Source: Shinella zoogloeoides (GTDB lineage: Bacteria > Pseudomonadota > Alphaproteobacteria > Rhizobiales > Rhizobiaceae). Taken from it: a stretch of DNA of 64,000 nt. The DNA lies in contig NZ_CP093528.1 in NCBI RefSeq assembly GCF_022682305.1, forward strand, positions 3,469,501 through 3,533,500, given 5' to 3'. Under the pieces are notes generated by a model that ran no database searches, was not told the origin of the DNA, and was given only the letters and a program-made list of their open reading frames with translations. The translations under genes were made by a program, and so were the position numbers. Positions 18,722-28,193 of the stretch are shown one piece after another (position 1 is the first letter of the stretch; the number at the start of each line of letters is the position of its first letter).

Positions 18722-19744
18722 TCATGCCGCCGCGTAGACACGCGGCCGGCGGATATCGATGAAACCCGCCTCACCCTTGGTATGCGGGAATTCCGGCGCG
18801 GTGTCGAACTCCACCGGCTGGCCGCTGCCGGTCAGCGCCAGCACGCGGCGCGAATCCGGCCGGTCGATGACGCGCACGATCTTCGCCGCGATGCCCTGCC
18901 CGTCCTCACGCCAGGTGACATCCGCCGGGCGGAAGAGGATCTGCCCGCCGCCATCGGCGACGCCATCGGCCTCGAAGGCGACGTCGTCGACATAGGCCCT
19001 GCCGCCGCGGATATCCGCATCGAGCCGGTTGGCGTCGCCCAGAAAGTTCATCACGAAGGCATCGGCCGGGTTGCGGCACACGGCTTCGGGCGTACCCTCC
19101 TGCACGATCCGGCCCTTATTGAGGATGACGACGCGGTCGGCAAGGTCCAGCGCCTCTTCCTGGTCATGCGTGACGAAAAGCGTGGTAATGCCGAGCTCGT
19201 CGTGAATCTTGCGCAACCAGCGGCGCAGGTCGCGCCGCACATTGGCGTCGAGCGCGCCGAACGGCTCGTCGAGCAGCAGCACGCGCGGATCGACGGCAAG
19301 CGCCCGGGCGAGCGCCACACGCTGGCGCTGACCGCCGGAAATCTGGCCGGGGAAGCGATCCTTGAGGCCGCCGAGCTGCACGAGGTCGAGCAGTTCCTCG
19401 ACCCGCTCGGCAATCGCCTGCGGGGTGCGCTTGATCCGGGAGACCTTCATGCCGAAGGCGATGTTCTCGCCCACCGTCATATGCGGGAAGAGCGCGTAGT
19501 GCTGGAAGACGAAGCCGACGCCGCGCTCGCGCACGGGAATGTCGGTCGCGTTCTCCTCGCCGAAATAGATCGCACCGGCATCGGCATATTCGAGGCCGGC
19601 GACCATGCGCAGGATCGTCGTCTTTCCGGAGCCGGACGGGCCGAGCAGCGCGACCAGTTCCCCGCTCTCGATATCGAGCGAGACGCCGTGCACGGCGCGG
19701 AAGGTCTCGAACTCCTTGACCACATTGGTAAGACGGATCTTCAC
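18722..19744 (-). CDS. cysA: Sulfate/thiosulfate ABC transporter ATP-binding protein
   Basis: Cytosolic ATPase of the sulfate importer. The 340-residue protein starts with GTG; the codon overlaps the cysW stop as GTGA and has GGAGG at a good distance, indicating coupling. Walker A GPSGSGKTTILRM, Q-loop FQHYALFPHMTV, signature SGGQRQRVALARA, Walker B LLLDEPFGALD and H-loop VTHDQEEALD are in order, followed by a C-terminal TOBE-like domain (about residues 240-340). Last gene of the sbp-cysT-cysW-cysA operon. Confidence 0.93.
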   Translation of the reverse strand: MKIRLTNVVKEFETFRAVHGVSLDIESGELVALLGPSGSGKTTILRMVAGLEYADAGAIYFGEENATDIPVRERGVGFVFQHYALFPHMTVGENIAFGMKVSRIKRTPQAIAERVEELLDLVQLGGLKDRFPGQISGGQRQRVALARALAVDPRVLLLDEPFGALDANVRRDLRRWLRKIHDELGITTLFVTHDQEEALDLADRVVILNKGRIVQEGTPEAVCRNPADAFVMNFLGDANRLDADIRGGRAYVDDVAFEADGVADGGGQILFRPADVTWREDGQGIAAKIVRVIDRPDSRRVLALTGSGQPVEFDTAPEFPHTKGEAGFIDIRRPRVYAAA

Positions 19745-20637
19745 GGCTTGACCTCCGAAGTGATGCTGTCGGCCCCCGCAAGGGCGGTCGGGCGCTGCAC
19801 GCGCCCCGCGCCCCGCCGCTCCAGCGCCACTTTGGCGACGAGCGTGACGATGGCGAGACCCGCGAGAATGGATGCGGCGGCAAAGGAGCCGGCCGCGTTG
19901 TAATCGTGATAGAGCAGCTCGATATGGAGCGGCAGCGTATTCGTCTGGCCGCGAATATTGCCGGAAACGACCGAAACCGCGCCGAACTCGCCCATCACGC
20001 GCGAATTGCACAGCACGACGCCGTAGAGCAGCGCCCATTTGATGTTCGGCAGCGTGACCGAGAAGAAGGTGCGCCAGCCGCTCGCCCCGAGCGAGGTCGC
20101 CGCCTCTTCCAGGTCGCGGCCCTGCGCCTGCATCAGCGGGATCAGTTCACGCGCGACGAAGGGCGCGGTCACGAACATGCTGGCGAGCACGATGCCCGGC
20201 AGGGCGAAGAGAATCTTGATCCCGGCCGCCTCGAGGGCGGGTCCGAACAGCCCCTGCAGGCCGAAGACGAAGAGATAGGAAACGCCCGCGACGATGGGCG
20301 AGACGGAGAAGGGCAACTCGATGATGACGGTGAGCAGCCGCTTGCCCGGAAAATCGTGTTTGGTGATCGCCCAGGCCGCCGCAACGCCGAAGGCGGTGTT
20401 GATCGGCACGGCGATGAGCGCCGTGATCACCGTCAGCAGGATGGCGTGGCGCGTATCGGGATCGGCGATGGACGCTCCGAAATAGGCGATGCCGCGCGAA
20501 AAGGCCTCGACGGCGATGATGGCAAGCGGCGCGACGATCATCAGCCCGACGAGCAGCAGCACGATGGCGAGCAGCGAGCGGCGGAAGAGCGGATTGTCGC
20601 CGACGCGCGGCGGCTTGCCTTTTCCATGATGCGCCAT
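19741..20637 (-). CDS. cysW: Sulfate/thiosulfate ABC transporter permease CysW
   Basis: Inner-membrane permease of the sulfate importer, 298 residues. Six hydrophobic helices surround the binding-protein-dependent transport EAA-type loop (EEAATSLGASGWRTFFSVTL), where CysA docks. The family-typical SRVMGEFGAVSVVSGNIRGQ is near residue 215. It begins two bases after the cysT stop and overlaps cysA by four bases. Confidence 0.93.
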   Translation of the reverse strand: MAHHGKGKPPRVGDNPLFRRSLLAIVLLLVGLMIVAPLAIIAVEAFSRGIAYFGASIADPDTRHAILLTVITALIAVPINTAFGVAAAWAITKHDFPGKRLLTVIIELPFSVSPIVAGVSYLFVFGLQGLFGPALEAAGIKILFALPGIVLASMFVTAPFVARELIPLMQAQGRDLEEAATSLGASGWRTFFSVTLPNIKWALLYGVVLCNSRVMGEFGAVSVVSGNIRGQTNTLPLHIELLYHDYNAAGSFAAASILAGLAIVTLVAKVALERRGAGRVQRPTALAGADSITSEVKP

Positions 20638-20639
20638 GG

Positions 20640-21542
20640 TCAGCCCCTCGCCGTGTAGCGCAGGGCGCGGGCCTGCATGAGATTGGTGATCGCCAGCATG
20701 ACGAAGGCCGTCAGCAGCATGACGGAGGCGATCGCCGCCGAGGCGGGATAATCGTATTCCTCCAGCCGGATGAAGGCGAGCAGCGCCGTGATCTCCGTCG
20801 AGAACGGCTGGTTGCCGGCAATGAAGATGATCGCGCCGAACTCACCGAGGCTGCGCGCGAAGGAGAGCGATACGCCGGCGAGGATCGCGGGCGTCAGGAG
20901 CGGCAGGATGACGCCGGTGAAGATCGAGAGATCGCTGGCGCCGAGCGTCTGCCCTGCCTCCTCGAGAGCGGGATCGAGTTCCTCCAGCACCGGCTGCACC
21001 GTTCGCACGATGAAGGGCAGGCTGGTGAAGCTCATGGCGACGATGATGCCGAGCGGCGTATAGGCGACCTTGATGCCGAGATGGGAAAGCGGGCCGCCGA
21101 ACCAGCCGTTCGTGGCGAACAGCGTGGTGAGCGCGATGCCCGCGACGGCGGTCGGCAGCGCGAAGGGCAGGTCCACCAGCGCATCGACCAGCCGGCGGCC
21201 GGGGAAGCGGTAGCGCACCAGCACCCAAGCGAGCGCCATGCCGAAGAGAAGATTGAAGACGGTGGCCGCCAGCGCGCAGAGCACCGTCACCCGGTAGCTG
21301 GCGAAGGCGCGGTCGGATGAGACGATGCGCCAGTAATCGGCCGGCCCCAGGCTCGCCGCCTTGAAGATGAGCGCCGCCAGCGGCAGCACCACGATGACGG
21401 CGACATAGACGAGGGTTATGCCGAGCGCGAGCGGCAGGCCCGGCAGCACGCGCCGCCTCACGGCCCGCGCCGCCTTCTGCTCCACCGCGGCCCTCTTGCC
21501 GGCCGCGGCGGCGATATCGCGGGACGTATCAACGGCTGCCAT
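20640..21542 (-). CDS. cysT: Sulfate/thiosulfate ABC transporter permease CysT (CysU)
   Basis: Inner-membrane permease partner of CysW, 300 residues, with six membrane helices, the EAA loop EEAGQTLGASDLSIFTGVIL and the conserved FARSLGEFGAIIFIAGNQP. The start at MAAVDTSRDIAAAAG is chosen: it overlaps the end of the upstream binding-protein gene by 14 bases, as expected for a coupled operon, whereas longer readings run through that gene out of frame. Confidence 0.92.
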   Translation of the reverse strand: MAAVDTSRDIAAAAGKRAAVEQKAARAVRRRVLPGLPLALGITLVYVAVIVVLPLAALIFKAASLGPADYWRIVSSDRAFASYRVTVLCALAATVFNLLFGMALAWVLVRYRFPGRRLVDALVDLPFALPTAVAGIALTTLFATNGWFGGPLSHLGIKVAYTPLGIIVAMSFTSLPFIVRTVQPVLEELDPALEEAGQTLGASDLSIFTGVILPLLTPAILAGVSLSFARSLGEFGAIIFIAGNQPFSTEITALLAFIRLEEYDYPASAAIASVMLLTAFVMLAITNLMQARALRYTARG

Positions 21543-22512
21543 AGATCTTGTCGAGCTTGCCGCCTTCGGCGAAATGTTCCGCGGTGACCTGCTTCCAGCC
21601 GCCGAAGACATCGTCGACATTCACGAGGCGGATATCCGGGAACTGGTCCTTGAACTCGGCGGCGACCTTCTCGTCGAGGACGCGGTGGCCGAATTCGGCG
21701 GCGATCTTCTGGCCTTCCGGCGCATAGAGGAAATCGAGGTAGGATTTTGCCAGATCACGGCTGCCCTTGGCGTCCGCCACCTTGTCGACGACGGCGACCG
21801 GGAATTCGGCGAGCAGCGAGACGGAGGGCACGACGCTCTGGAACTTGTCCTCGCCATACTGCTTGGCGATCGACTTGGTCTCGGCCTCGAAGGTGATGAT
21901 GACATCACCGATCTCGCGCTCGACAAAGGTCGTCGTCGCCGCGCGGCCGCCCGTATCGAAGACCGGCACGTTGTCGAAGATCTTGGTGACGAATTCCTCG
22001 ACCTTCACCGGGTCGTTGTTGAAGGCTTCCTTGGCTTAGGCCGTGGCGGCGAGATAGGTGTAGCGCGCATTGCCGGAGGTCTTGGGGTTCGGGAAGATCA
22101 CCTTCACGTCGTCGCGGGCAAGGTCGGACCAGTCCTTGATGTTCTTCGGATTGCCGGCGCGCACGAGGAAGGACGGGAAGGAATAGAAGGGCGAGGCGTT
22201 GTTCGGGAACTTCTTCTGCCAGTCTTCCGCCACGAAGCCGTTCTTCACGAGGAAGTCGATATCCGTCACCTGGTTGAAGGTCACGACATCGGCCTCGAGG
22301 CCTTCGACGATGGCCCGCGCCTGCTTGGAGGTGCCGCCATGGGACTGGTCGACGGTGACGCCCGGATGGGCCTTCACGAAGGCTTCGTTCTCGGCGGCGA
22401 AAAGTTCGCGCGCCACGTCATAGGAAGCGTTCAGCAGCTTGTCGGCGGCGTTGGCGGAAAGCGGAGCGGCAAGGCCGAGAAGGGCGACGCCGAGGAGCAG
22501 CAAACGTTTCAT
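21529..22512 (-). pseudogene. sbp: Sulfate-binding protein gene with an in-frame TAA stop
   Basis: Periplasmic sulfate-binding protein of the importer, read as two in-frame pieces: 22036-22512 (158 codons, signal peptide [20 protein letters not shown], then [11 protein letters not shown] and [20 protein letters not shown]) and 21529-22035 (from AKEAFNNDPVKVEEF to the end, including PVFDTGGRAATTTFVE). They join exactly at a TAA (22036-22038) between LAATA and AKEAF, where relatives have Tyr. One base change from TAC or TAT explains it; nothing else is damaged. The stop removes about half of the protein. Either a recent inactivation, stop readthrough or a sequencing error. The three downstream transporter genes are intact. 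Confidence 0.9.
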
Positions 22513-22581
22513 CTGGAGAACCCCAATGCAGAAGAATTGGGCCAGACAATAGCGGCAGGCCAGTGGCCATCCGAGGCATGG

Positions 22582-22604
22582 CCTGTCATAGCTTCGATGA
22601 CAGG
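22582..22604. terminator. Perfect 8-bp hairpin between hbd and sbp
   Basis: CCTGTCAT and ATGACAGG flank a seven-base loop between the hbd stop (22651) and the sbp start (22512), both on the minus strand. There is no U-tract on the minus strand, so it could equally be a regulatory operator for the sulfate operon. Confidence 0.35.
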
Positions 22605-22650
22605 CGGAACATTTTTCCCCGAAAGGGAACGTTCGCGGATTCTCCGCCCG

Positions 22651-23523
22651 TCAGCGGGTCGGAACCGGAACCTCGCCGCGATAGTCGTAGAAGCCGCGGC
22701 CGGACTTGCGGCCGAGCCAGCCGGCCTCGACATATTTCACCAGCAGCGGGCAGGGGCGGTACTTGGAATCTGCCAGCCCGTCATGCAGCACCTGCATGAT
22801 CGAAAGGCAGGTGTCGAGGCCGATGAAATCGGCAAGCTGCAACGGCCCCATCGGATGATTCGCGCCGAGCTTCATGGCCGTGTCGATGGCTTCCACCGAG
22901 CCGACGCCTTCATAAAGCGTATAGATCGCCTCGTTGATCATCGGCAGCAGGATGCGGTTGACGATGAAGGCCGGGAAATCCTCCGCGACCGTGATCGTCT
23001 TGTCGAGGCTGGTGACGAAGGCCTTGGCGGCGGCGAAGGTCACTTCCTCGGTCGCGATGCCGCGCACCAGCTCCACCAGCTTCATCACCGGAACCGGGTT
23101 CATGAAGTGGATGCCCATGAAGCGCTCCGGCCGGTCGGTGGCGGAGGCAAGGCGGGTGATCGACAGCGAGGAGGTGTTGGTGGCGAGGATCGCCTCCGGC
23201 TTCAGCACGGAGCAGACCTGGCCGTAGATCTTGCGCTTGACGGTCTCGTCCTCCGTCGCGGCCTCGATGACGAGGTCGGCGTCGGAAAGGTCGTTGATGT
23301 CGGACGAGCCCTTGATCAGCGCGAGCGCCTTCTTGCGGTCCTCGTCGGACATCTTGCCGGAAGAGACCTGGCGGGCGAGGTTGCCGTTGATCGTGGCGAG
23401 GCCGGTTTCGGCACGCTCGGCCGACAGGTCATAGATATGGACCTTGTAGCCGGCCATGGCCGCGACCTGCGCGATCCCGCACCCCATCTGGCCCGCACCC
23501 ACAATACCGACATTCTTGATCAT
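22651..23523 (-). CDS. hbd: 3-hydroxybutyryl-CoA dehydrogenase
   Basis: NAD-dependent oxidoreductase interconverting acetoacetyl-CoA and 3-hydroxybutyryl-CoA (butyrate/PHB and fatty-acid metabolism). The 290-residue protein opens with the Rossmann motif VGIVGAGQMGCGIAQVAA, has the family signature MGIHFMNPVPVMKLVE with the catalytic His, and the FPAFIVNRILLPMINEA region. The start MIKNVGIVG is chosen because the extra upstream residues are not conserved. Downstream of etfBA on the same strand but separated by a strong terminator, so probably expressed independently while serving the same oxidation pathway. Confidence 0.93.
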   Translation of the reverse strand: MIKNVGIVGAGQMGCGIAQVAAMAGYKVHIYDLSAERAETGLATINGNLARQVSSGKMSDEDRKKALALIKGSSDINDLSDADLVIEAATEDETVKRKIYGQVCSVLKPEAILATNTSSLSITRLASATDRPERFMGIHFMNPVPVMKLVELVRGIATEEVTFAAAKAFVTSLDKTITVAEDFPAFIVNRILLPMINEAIYTLYEGVGSVEAIDTAMKLGANHPMGPLQLADFIGLDTCLSIMQVLHDGLADSKYRPCPLLVKYVEAGWLGRKSGRGFYDYRGEVPVPTR

Positions 23524-23566
23524 AGCGCTTGTCGCCTCGTTATTCGGTCCACGCCCTCGCGCGGGC

Positions 23567-23600
23567 AAAAAAACACCGGGCCGGTCAAGCCGGCCCGGTG
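23567..23600 (-). terminator. Rho-independent terminator of the etfBA operon
   Basis: On the minus strand a perfect 11-bp GC-rich stem (CACCGGGCCGG / CCGGCCCGGTG) with a five-base loop is followed by seven T residues, 70 bases past the etfA stop. It has all features of an intrinsic terminator and isolates etfBA from hbd. Confidence 0.93.
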
Positions 23601-23669
23601 AATTGATAAAGGGACGCGACGCATATTTCCAGTGAAATCATCGTCGCAAAGCCCGGCCGGAAAGCCGGA

Positions 23670-24599
23670 TCAGAGAGCCTTCTGAAGCTCCGGGAGGATT
23701 TCGAAGAGATCGCCGACGAGGCCGTAGTCCGCGACCTGAAAGATCGGCGCTTCCTCGTCCTTGTTGATGGCCACGATCACCTTCGAGTCCTTCATGCCGG
23801 CAAGATGCTGGATCGCACCCGAAATGCCGCAGGCGATGTAGAGCTGCGGCGCGACCACCTTGCCCGTCTGGCCGACCTGCCAGTCGTTCGGCGCATAGCC
23901 CGCATCGACCGCAGCGCGGGAGGCACCGACGGCAGCACCGAGCTTGTCGGCAACCGGAAGGATGACTTCCTGGAACTTCTCCGACGAGCCGAGCGCACGG
24001 CCGCCCGAGATGATGATCTTGGCCGACGTCAGTTCCGGACGGTCCGACGAGGACAGCGCATCCTTGACGTGGGTCGACAGGCCCGGGTTCGCAGCAGCGG
24101 AGATCGTTTCGACCTGTGCGCTTCCGCCCTCGCCTGCTGCGGCGAAGGACGCCGTGCGGACGGTGATCACCTTCTTCGCATCGGTGGACTGAACCGTCTG
24201 GATGGCATTGCCCGCATAGATCGGACGCTTGAACGTGTCGGCCGAGACGACCTCGACGATTTCCGACACCTGCGCGACATCAAGCAGCGCGGCAACGCGC
24301 GGCAGCACGTTCTTGCCGACCGAGGTGGCGGCCGAGACGATGGCGTCATAGTTGCCGGCAAGCGACACGATGAGCGCGGCCAGCGGTTCTGCGAGGTTGT
24401 TGGCAAGGTTTGCATCGTCGGCGAGCAGGACCTTCGTCACGCCCGAGAGCTTCGCCGCCTGTTCGGCGGCAGCCTTGGCATTGCTGCCGGCGACGAGCAC
24501 ATGCACGTCGGAGCCGATCCTGGCGGCTGCCGTCAGTGCCTTGGCGGTCTGGTCGGAAAGGTGCGCGTTGTCGTGATCTGCCAGAAGAAGAATGGCCAT
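23670..24599 (-). CDS. etfA: Electron transfer flavoprotein, alpha subunit
   Basis: Subunit carrying the FAD of the soluble heterodimer that passes electrons from acyl-CoA and other dehydrogenases to ETF-ubiquinone oxidoreductase. The 309-residue protein has the N-terminal nucleotide-binding-like domain ([15 protein letters not shown]) and the C-terminal FAD domain with [36 protein letters not shown] and the terminal [17 protein letters not shown]. It follows etfB by 22 bases in one operon and is followed by a strong terminator. Confidence 0.96.
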   Translation of the reverse strand: MAILLLADHDNAHLSDQTAKALTAAARIGSDVHVLVAGSNAKAAAEQAAKLSGVTKVLLADDANLANNLAEPLAALIVSLAGNYDAIVSAATSVGKNVLPRVAALLDVAQVSEIVEVVSADTFKRPIYAGNAIQTVQSTDAKKVITVRTASFAAAGEGGSAQVETISAAANPGLSTHVKDALSSSDRPELTSAKIIISGGRALGSSEKFQEVILPVADKLGAAVGASRAAVDAGYAPNDWQVGQTGKVVAPQLYIACGISGAIQHLAGMKDSKVIVAINKDEEAPIFQVADYGLVGDLFEILPELQKAL

Positions 24600-24621
24600 G
24601 ATGATGTTCTCCCTTTCCTGC

Positions 24622-25371
24622 TTACAGCACGCCGGCTTCGGTCTTGAGCTTTTCGACCAGCTCGGCGACCGACTTGACCTTGACGCCGGCCTTGCGGCCC
24701 GACGGTTCCTCGGTCTTCAGCACCTTCAGGCGCGGGGCGGTGTCAACGCCGAAATCGGCCGGCGACTTCTTGTCGAGCGGCTTCTTCTTCGCCTTCATGA
24801 TGTTCGGCAGCGAGGCGTAACGCGGCTCGTTGAGGCGAAGGTCGGTGGTGACGACAGCCGGCAGCTTCACCTCGATGGTCTGGAGGCCGCCGTCGACTTC
24901 GCGGGTGACCTGCGCCGAACCGTTGCCGATCTCGACCTTGGAGGCGAAGGTCGCCTGTGCCCAGCCGAGCAACGCGGAAAGCATCTGACCGGTCTGGTTC
25001 GAATCGTCGTCGATCGCCTGCTTGCCGACGATGATCAGGCCGGGCTGTTCGGCTTCCGCCACACCCTTGAGGATCTTGGCGACGGCGAGCGGCTCGACGG
25101 CGTCTTCCGTCTCGACCAGAACGGCGCGGTCGGCGCCCATGGCGAGCGCGGTGCGCAGCGTTTCCTCGGCCTTGGCCGGGCCGATGGAGACCACGACCAC
25201 TTCCTCGGCCTTGCCGGCTTCCTTCAGACGCAGCGCCTCTTCGACCGAAATCTCGTCGAACGGATTCATCGACATCTTAACATTGGCAAGCTCGACACCC
25301 GAGCCGTCCGCCTTCACACGGATCTTCACGTTGTAGTCAACGACCCGCTTGACTGGGACCAAGATCTTCAT
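24622..25371 (-). CDS. etfB: Electron transfer flavoprotein, beta subunit
   Basis: AMP-binding subunit of ETF. It begins [20 protein letters not shown], has [19 protein letters not shown] near residue 35, and carries the ETF-beta signature [19 protein letters not shown] around residue 175. Length 249 residues is normal. First gene of the etfBA operon, behind a well-formed promoter with a long leader. Confidence 0.96.
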   Translation of the reverse strand: MKILVPVKRVVDYNVKIRVKADGSGVELANVKMSMNPFDEISVEEALRLKEAGKAEEVVVVSIGPAKAEETLRTALAMGADRAVLVETEDAVEPLAVAKILKGVAEAEQPGLIIVGKQAIDDDSNQTGQMLSALLGWAQATFASKVEIGNGSAQVTREVDGGLQTIEVKLPAVVTTDLRLNEPRYASLPNIMKAKKKPLDKKSPADFGVDTAPRLKVLKTEEPSGRKAGVKVKSVAELVEKLKTEAGVL

Positions 25372-25505
25372 GGCTTCCTTCCTTCAAATGCCCGCGAGGG
25401 AAAATGCGCCTTTCAGGGACTGCCTGATTGTCGGTTGGCGACATCGATACGCGTTTTTTTCCCAATTACAATGCGTCACAGGCCCTCCCCCGTGAAAACG
25501 GAGGG

Positions 25506-25534
25506 TTTATAAATTACCTTTACGTTCACGTCAA
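25506..25534 (-). promoter_or_regulatory. Strong housekeeping promoter of etfBA
   Basis: On the minus strand TTGACG (plus 25529-25534) and TATAAA (plus 25506-25511) are separated by 17 bases. The predicted transcript has a leader of about 130 bases before etfB that includes a hairpin built from CCCTCCGT and the GGGGGAGGG run near 25480-25505. Confidence 0.72.
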
Positions 25535-25554
25535 TTTACTCTTTGCGACACGGG

Positions 25555-26340
25555 TCAACGGCCCCAATGCGTGGGCGGAACCGAGGGGCGTGCGGCCGCC
25601 TCCTCCACCGGCGCCGGCGCCGCCTCGACATGCCGCACGGCCTTCGGCGTCACGATGGTCCGGTCGAACAGCGGCACCCCGCGCCGGCGCAGCAGCACCA
25701 CGAGGATCGCCCCCGCGACGATGCCGCCGACATGCGCGCCCCAGGACACCGCGCCCTCGCCGTCCACGACGAGCATGTAGAACTGCTGGAGTATCCAGAA
25801 GGCGAGCGGGATGACCGCGGGCATCGGCAGGGGAATGCGGAAGAACACCAGAACCCAGACGCGCACCTTGGAATGCAGCAGGAAATAGGCCGCGACCACG
25901 CCGGCGACGGCGCCCGATGCGCCGATCAGCGGCGCCTCGGAATCCGGCTGCACGAGGCCATGCACCAGCGCGCCGGCCGCCGCGCACAGGAGATAGAACA
26001 GGAGGAAGCGGACATGCCCCAGCGCATCCTCCACATTGTCGCCGAACACCCAGAGAAACAGCATGTTCGAGGCAAGATGCAGGAAATCGCCGTGCAGGAA
26101 GGCGTAGGTGACGTAGGTCGCATCCTCCGGCACCAGCACGAGGGCCGGCTCCAGGGCGGCATAGCCGAAGACCACCGCCGGAATATAGCCGAGGCCGACC
26201 ACCACGGCATCGGAGAAGGTCTGCGTCGCGGTAAGGCCGGTCACCAGCCAGACGGCGAAATCGATCAGGATCAGCCCGATCGTGACATATTGCACCTTGA
26301 TATGCTTCAGGGAGTTCGCGTCATGCAGCGGTATGAACAT
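25555..26340 (-). CDS. Rhomboid-family intramembrane serine protease
   Basis: Inner-membrane protease that cleaves substrates within membrane helices. The 261-residue protein has about six hydrophobic helices; the catalytic Ser is in GASGAVAGVVAAYFLL, and the catalytic His in SWGAHVGGIVAGAIL. The N-terminus MFIPLHDANSLKHIKVQYVT is characteristic of alphaproteobacterial rhomboids. The C-terminal 40 residues are cytosolic and Pro/Ala-rich. It follows cobO on the same strand by 33 bases. Substrates unknown. Confidence 0.9.
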   Translation of the reverse strand: MFIPLHDANSLKHIKVQYVTIGLILIDFAVWLVTGLTATQTFSDAVVVGLGYIPAVVFGYAALEPALVLVPEDATYVTYAFLHGDFLHLASNMLFLWVFGDNVEDALGHVRFLLFYLLCAAAGALVHGLVQPDSEAPLIGASGAVAGVVAAYFLLHSKVRVWVLVFFRIPLPMPAVIPLAFWILQQFYMLVVDGEGAVSWGAHVGGIVAGAILVVLLRRRGVPLFDRTIVTPKAVRHVEAAPAPVEEAAARPSVPPTHWGR

Positions 26341-26373
26341 GGGTCTCCTTCCCCGTGCGTGCCCGGCGCGAAC

Positions 26374-26952
26374 TTACCTGTTCTGCCCCGGAACCCACAA
26401 TATGTCCGTGCGCCCCTTGTCGTTCACCCAGCGCGCCGCGACGAAGAGGAAATCGGAGAGCCGGTTGATATAGGCGACCGCCGCCGCCGACACCATTTCG
26501 CCCTCGCTGTCCTGCAGGGCGACAATGCGCCGCTCGGCCCGCCGCGCGACGGTGCGCGCCAGATGCAGGGCCGCCGCGGCCGGCGTGCCGCCCGGCAGCA
26601 CGAAGGAGCGCAGCGGCTCCAGGTCGGCATTGAGCTGGTCGATCTCCCGCTCCAGCCGGTCGACCTGCGCCTGGACGATGCGCAGCGGCTCGTAGGCGAG
26701 TTTCTCGCCGGTCTCGGGCGCGGCTAGATCGGCGCCGAGATCGAACAGATCGTTCTGGATGCGCAGCAGCATGCCGTCGAGCGACGGGTGCGCGGCGAGA
26801 TGCTGGCGCGCAAGCCCGACGCAGGAATTCGCCTCGTCCACCTCGCCGTAAGATTCGACACGCAGGTCGTGCTTCTTGCGGCGCGGGCCGGCGACGAGAC
26901 CCGTCGTGCCGTTGTCGCCGGTGCGGGTATAGATCTTGTTGAGCTTGACCAT
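26374..26952 (-). CDS. Cob(I)yrinic acid a,c-diamide adenosyltransferase, PduO type
   Basis: Transfers the adenosyl group of ATP to cob(I)alamin to make coenzyme B12. The 192-residue protein starts MVKLNKIYTRTGDNGTTGLV, the ATP-binding motif of PduO-type enzymes, with FVLPGGTPAAAALHLART in the middle and ARRAERRIVAL near the end. It shares a TGATG stop/start with the small membrane protein gene upstream. No cobalamin riboswitch was seen. Confidence 0.92.
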   Translation of the reverse strand: MVKLNKIYTRTGDNGTTGLVAGPRRKKHDLRVESYGEVDEANSCVGLARQHLAAHPSLDGMLLRIQNDLFDLGADLAAPETGEKLAYEPLRIVQAQVDRLEREIDQLNADLEPLRSFVLPGGTPAAAALHLARTVARRAERRIVALQDSEGEMVSAAAVAYINRLSDFLFVAARWVNDKGRTDILWVPGQNR

Positions 26953-27152
26953 CAGCCGCGTCCCCCGCCCGTCACCCAGAGCGTCAGCATGATCAGCAGG
27001 ATGGCGATGGCCTGCAACAGCACGCGAAGCTGCATCAGCTTGTTGGACGTGTTGCCGCTGCCGCCCTTCGCCATGTTGACGAGGCCGCGCACCAGCACGA
27101 CGGCGACGAGCGCCATGACGAGCATGGTCATGAAGGTGAGGAAGGAAGACAT
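26952..27152 (-). CDS. Twin transmembrane helix small protein
   Basis: A 66-residue membrane protein: two hydrophobic helices (MTMLVMALVAVVLVRGLVNM and LLQAIAILLIMLTLWVTG) are linked by a short glycine- and asparagine-containing hinge KGGSGNTSNKLMQLR. It belongs to a widespread alphaproteobacterial family regularly found immediately upstream of cobO, as here, overlapping it by one base. Function unknown. Confidence 0.9.
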   Translation of the reverse strand: MSSFLTFMTMLVMALVAVVLVRGLVNMAKGGSGNTSNKLMQLRVLLQAIAILLIMLTLWVTGGGRG

Positions 27153-27252
27153 GGCCGCGATCCGTTTTGATTTCTGTCAGCCCTATTCAAATAGGGTTTT
27201 CCGCGCAAAGTGCACGCCTTTTCGGCGATGAAACCTGCGACGCCGCGCCGCG

Positions 27253-28101
27253 TCAGCCAAGCCGCCCGATGATGCGGTAGAAGAGCGCCGCCGGCAGCAG
27301 CTTCTTCAGGAGCGCGCCCTTGCGGGCCGGCGAGGTCACGATGTAGTGCGGCCGCGGGCGTCTGGCCGTCAGCGCATGGCGCAGCGCCGCATGCACCGCC
27401 TCCGGCCCCAGCTTGCCGCGCGCCGGCTTCGCCTCGCCGCGCAGCCGCTGGAGCTGCCGCCGATACTCCTCTGCATGCACCGAGTTTTCGAGGTCGATGT
27501 GCTTCTCGATATGGGTGAGCGCATTGGCAGTGAAGCGCGAGGCGATCGGCCCCGGCTCGATGAGGCTGACATGGATACCCGACCCCGCAAGCTCCATGCG
27601 CAACGTCAGCGACAGGCCCTCCAGCGCGAATTTCGAGGCGTTGTAGGCCCCACGCCACCGATAGGGCACGATGCCGAGGATCGATGAGCACTGCACGATG
27701 CGGCCATGGCCCTGCCGGCGCATGACGGGGATCGCCCGCCGCGTCAGGTCGTGCCAGCCGATGACATTCGTTTCGAGCTGAAGCCGCAGCGCCTCGGCCG
27801 GCAGGTCCTCCACCGCGCCGGCCTGGCCATAGGCGCCGTTGTTGAACAGCGCGTCGAGCCGCCCGCCGGTGCGCGCCAGCACCGTATCGACGAGCGCGGC
27901 AATGGTTTCCGGCTCGGTATAGTCCATCAGCAGCGCCTCGATACCGTCGGCCTCGAGCGAAACCCGATCCTCCTCGCGCCGCACCGTCGCGAACACCCGC
28001 CAGCCTTCCGCCTTCAGCGCGCGGGCGCAATGCGCGCCGATGCCGGACGAGCAGCCGGTGACGATAATGCTCGGCGGGGTGGTCATGTTTGGGGACGACA
28101 T
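27253..28101 (-). CDS. Short-chain dehydrogenase/reductase
   Basis: NAD(P)-dependent oxidoreductase of 282 residues. The cofactor motif IIVTGCSSGIGAHCARAL is at the start, followed by the structural NNGAYGQ (NNAG variant), the catalytic Ser region IVQCSSILG and YNASKFALEGL (YxxxK). The C-terminus carries basic residues and may associate with membranes. The ATG at 28101 has AGGAAA six bases upstream; a shorter start at 28086 is possible. Substrate unknown. Divergent from the YihY-family gene. Confidence 0.88.
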   Translation of the reverse strand: MSSPNMTTPPSIIVTGCSSGIGAHCARALKAEGWRVFATVRREEDRVSLEADGIEALLMDYTEPETIAALVDTVLARTGGRLDALFNNGAYGQAGAVEDLPAEALRLQLETNVIGWHDLTRRAIPVMRRQGHGRIVQCSSILGIVPYRWRGAYNASKFALEGLSLTLRMELAGSGIHVSLIEPGPIASRFTANALTHIEKHIDLENSVHAEEYRRQLQRLRGEAKPARGKLGPEAVHAALRHALTARRPRPHYIVTSPARKGALLKKLLPAALFYRIIGRLG

Positions 28102-28193
28102 CGCGGTTTCCTGTACAAATCCGCTTCCGTTTCCCATATTCACCGGCGCGAAACAATGAGAGACGGCCCGCACCGGCCGCACAAGGGACCGAT

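Noticed and set aside
21418..23601. 727-codon plus-strand open frame opposite cysT, sbp and hbd
   Set aside because: It is antisense to three recognisable genes, has an Arg/Gly/Asp-rich composition typical of GC-rich mirror frames, and matches no family.
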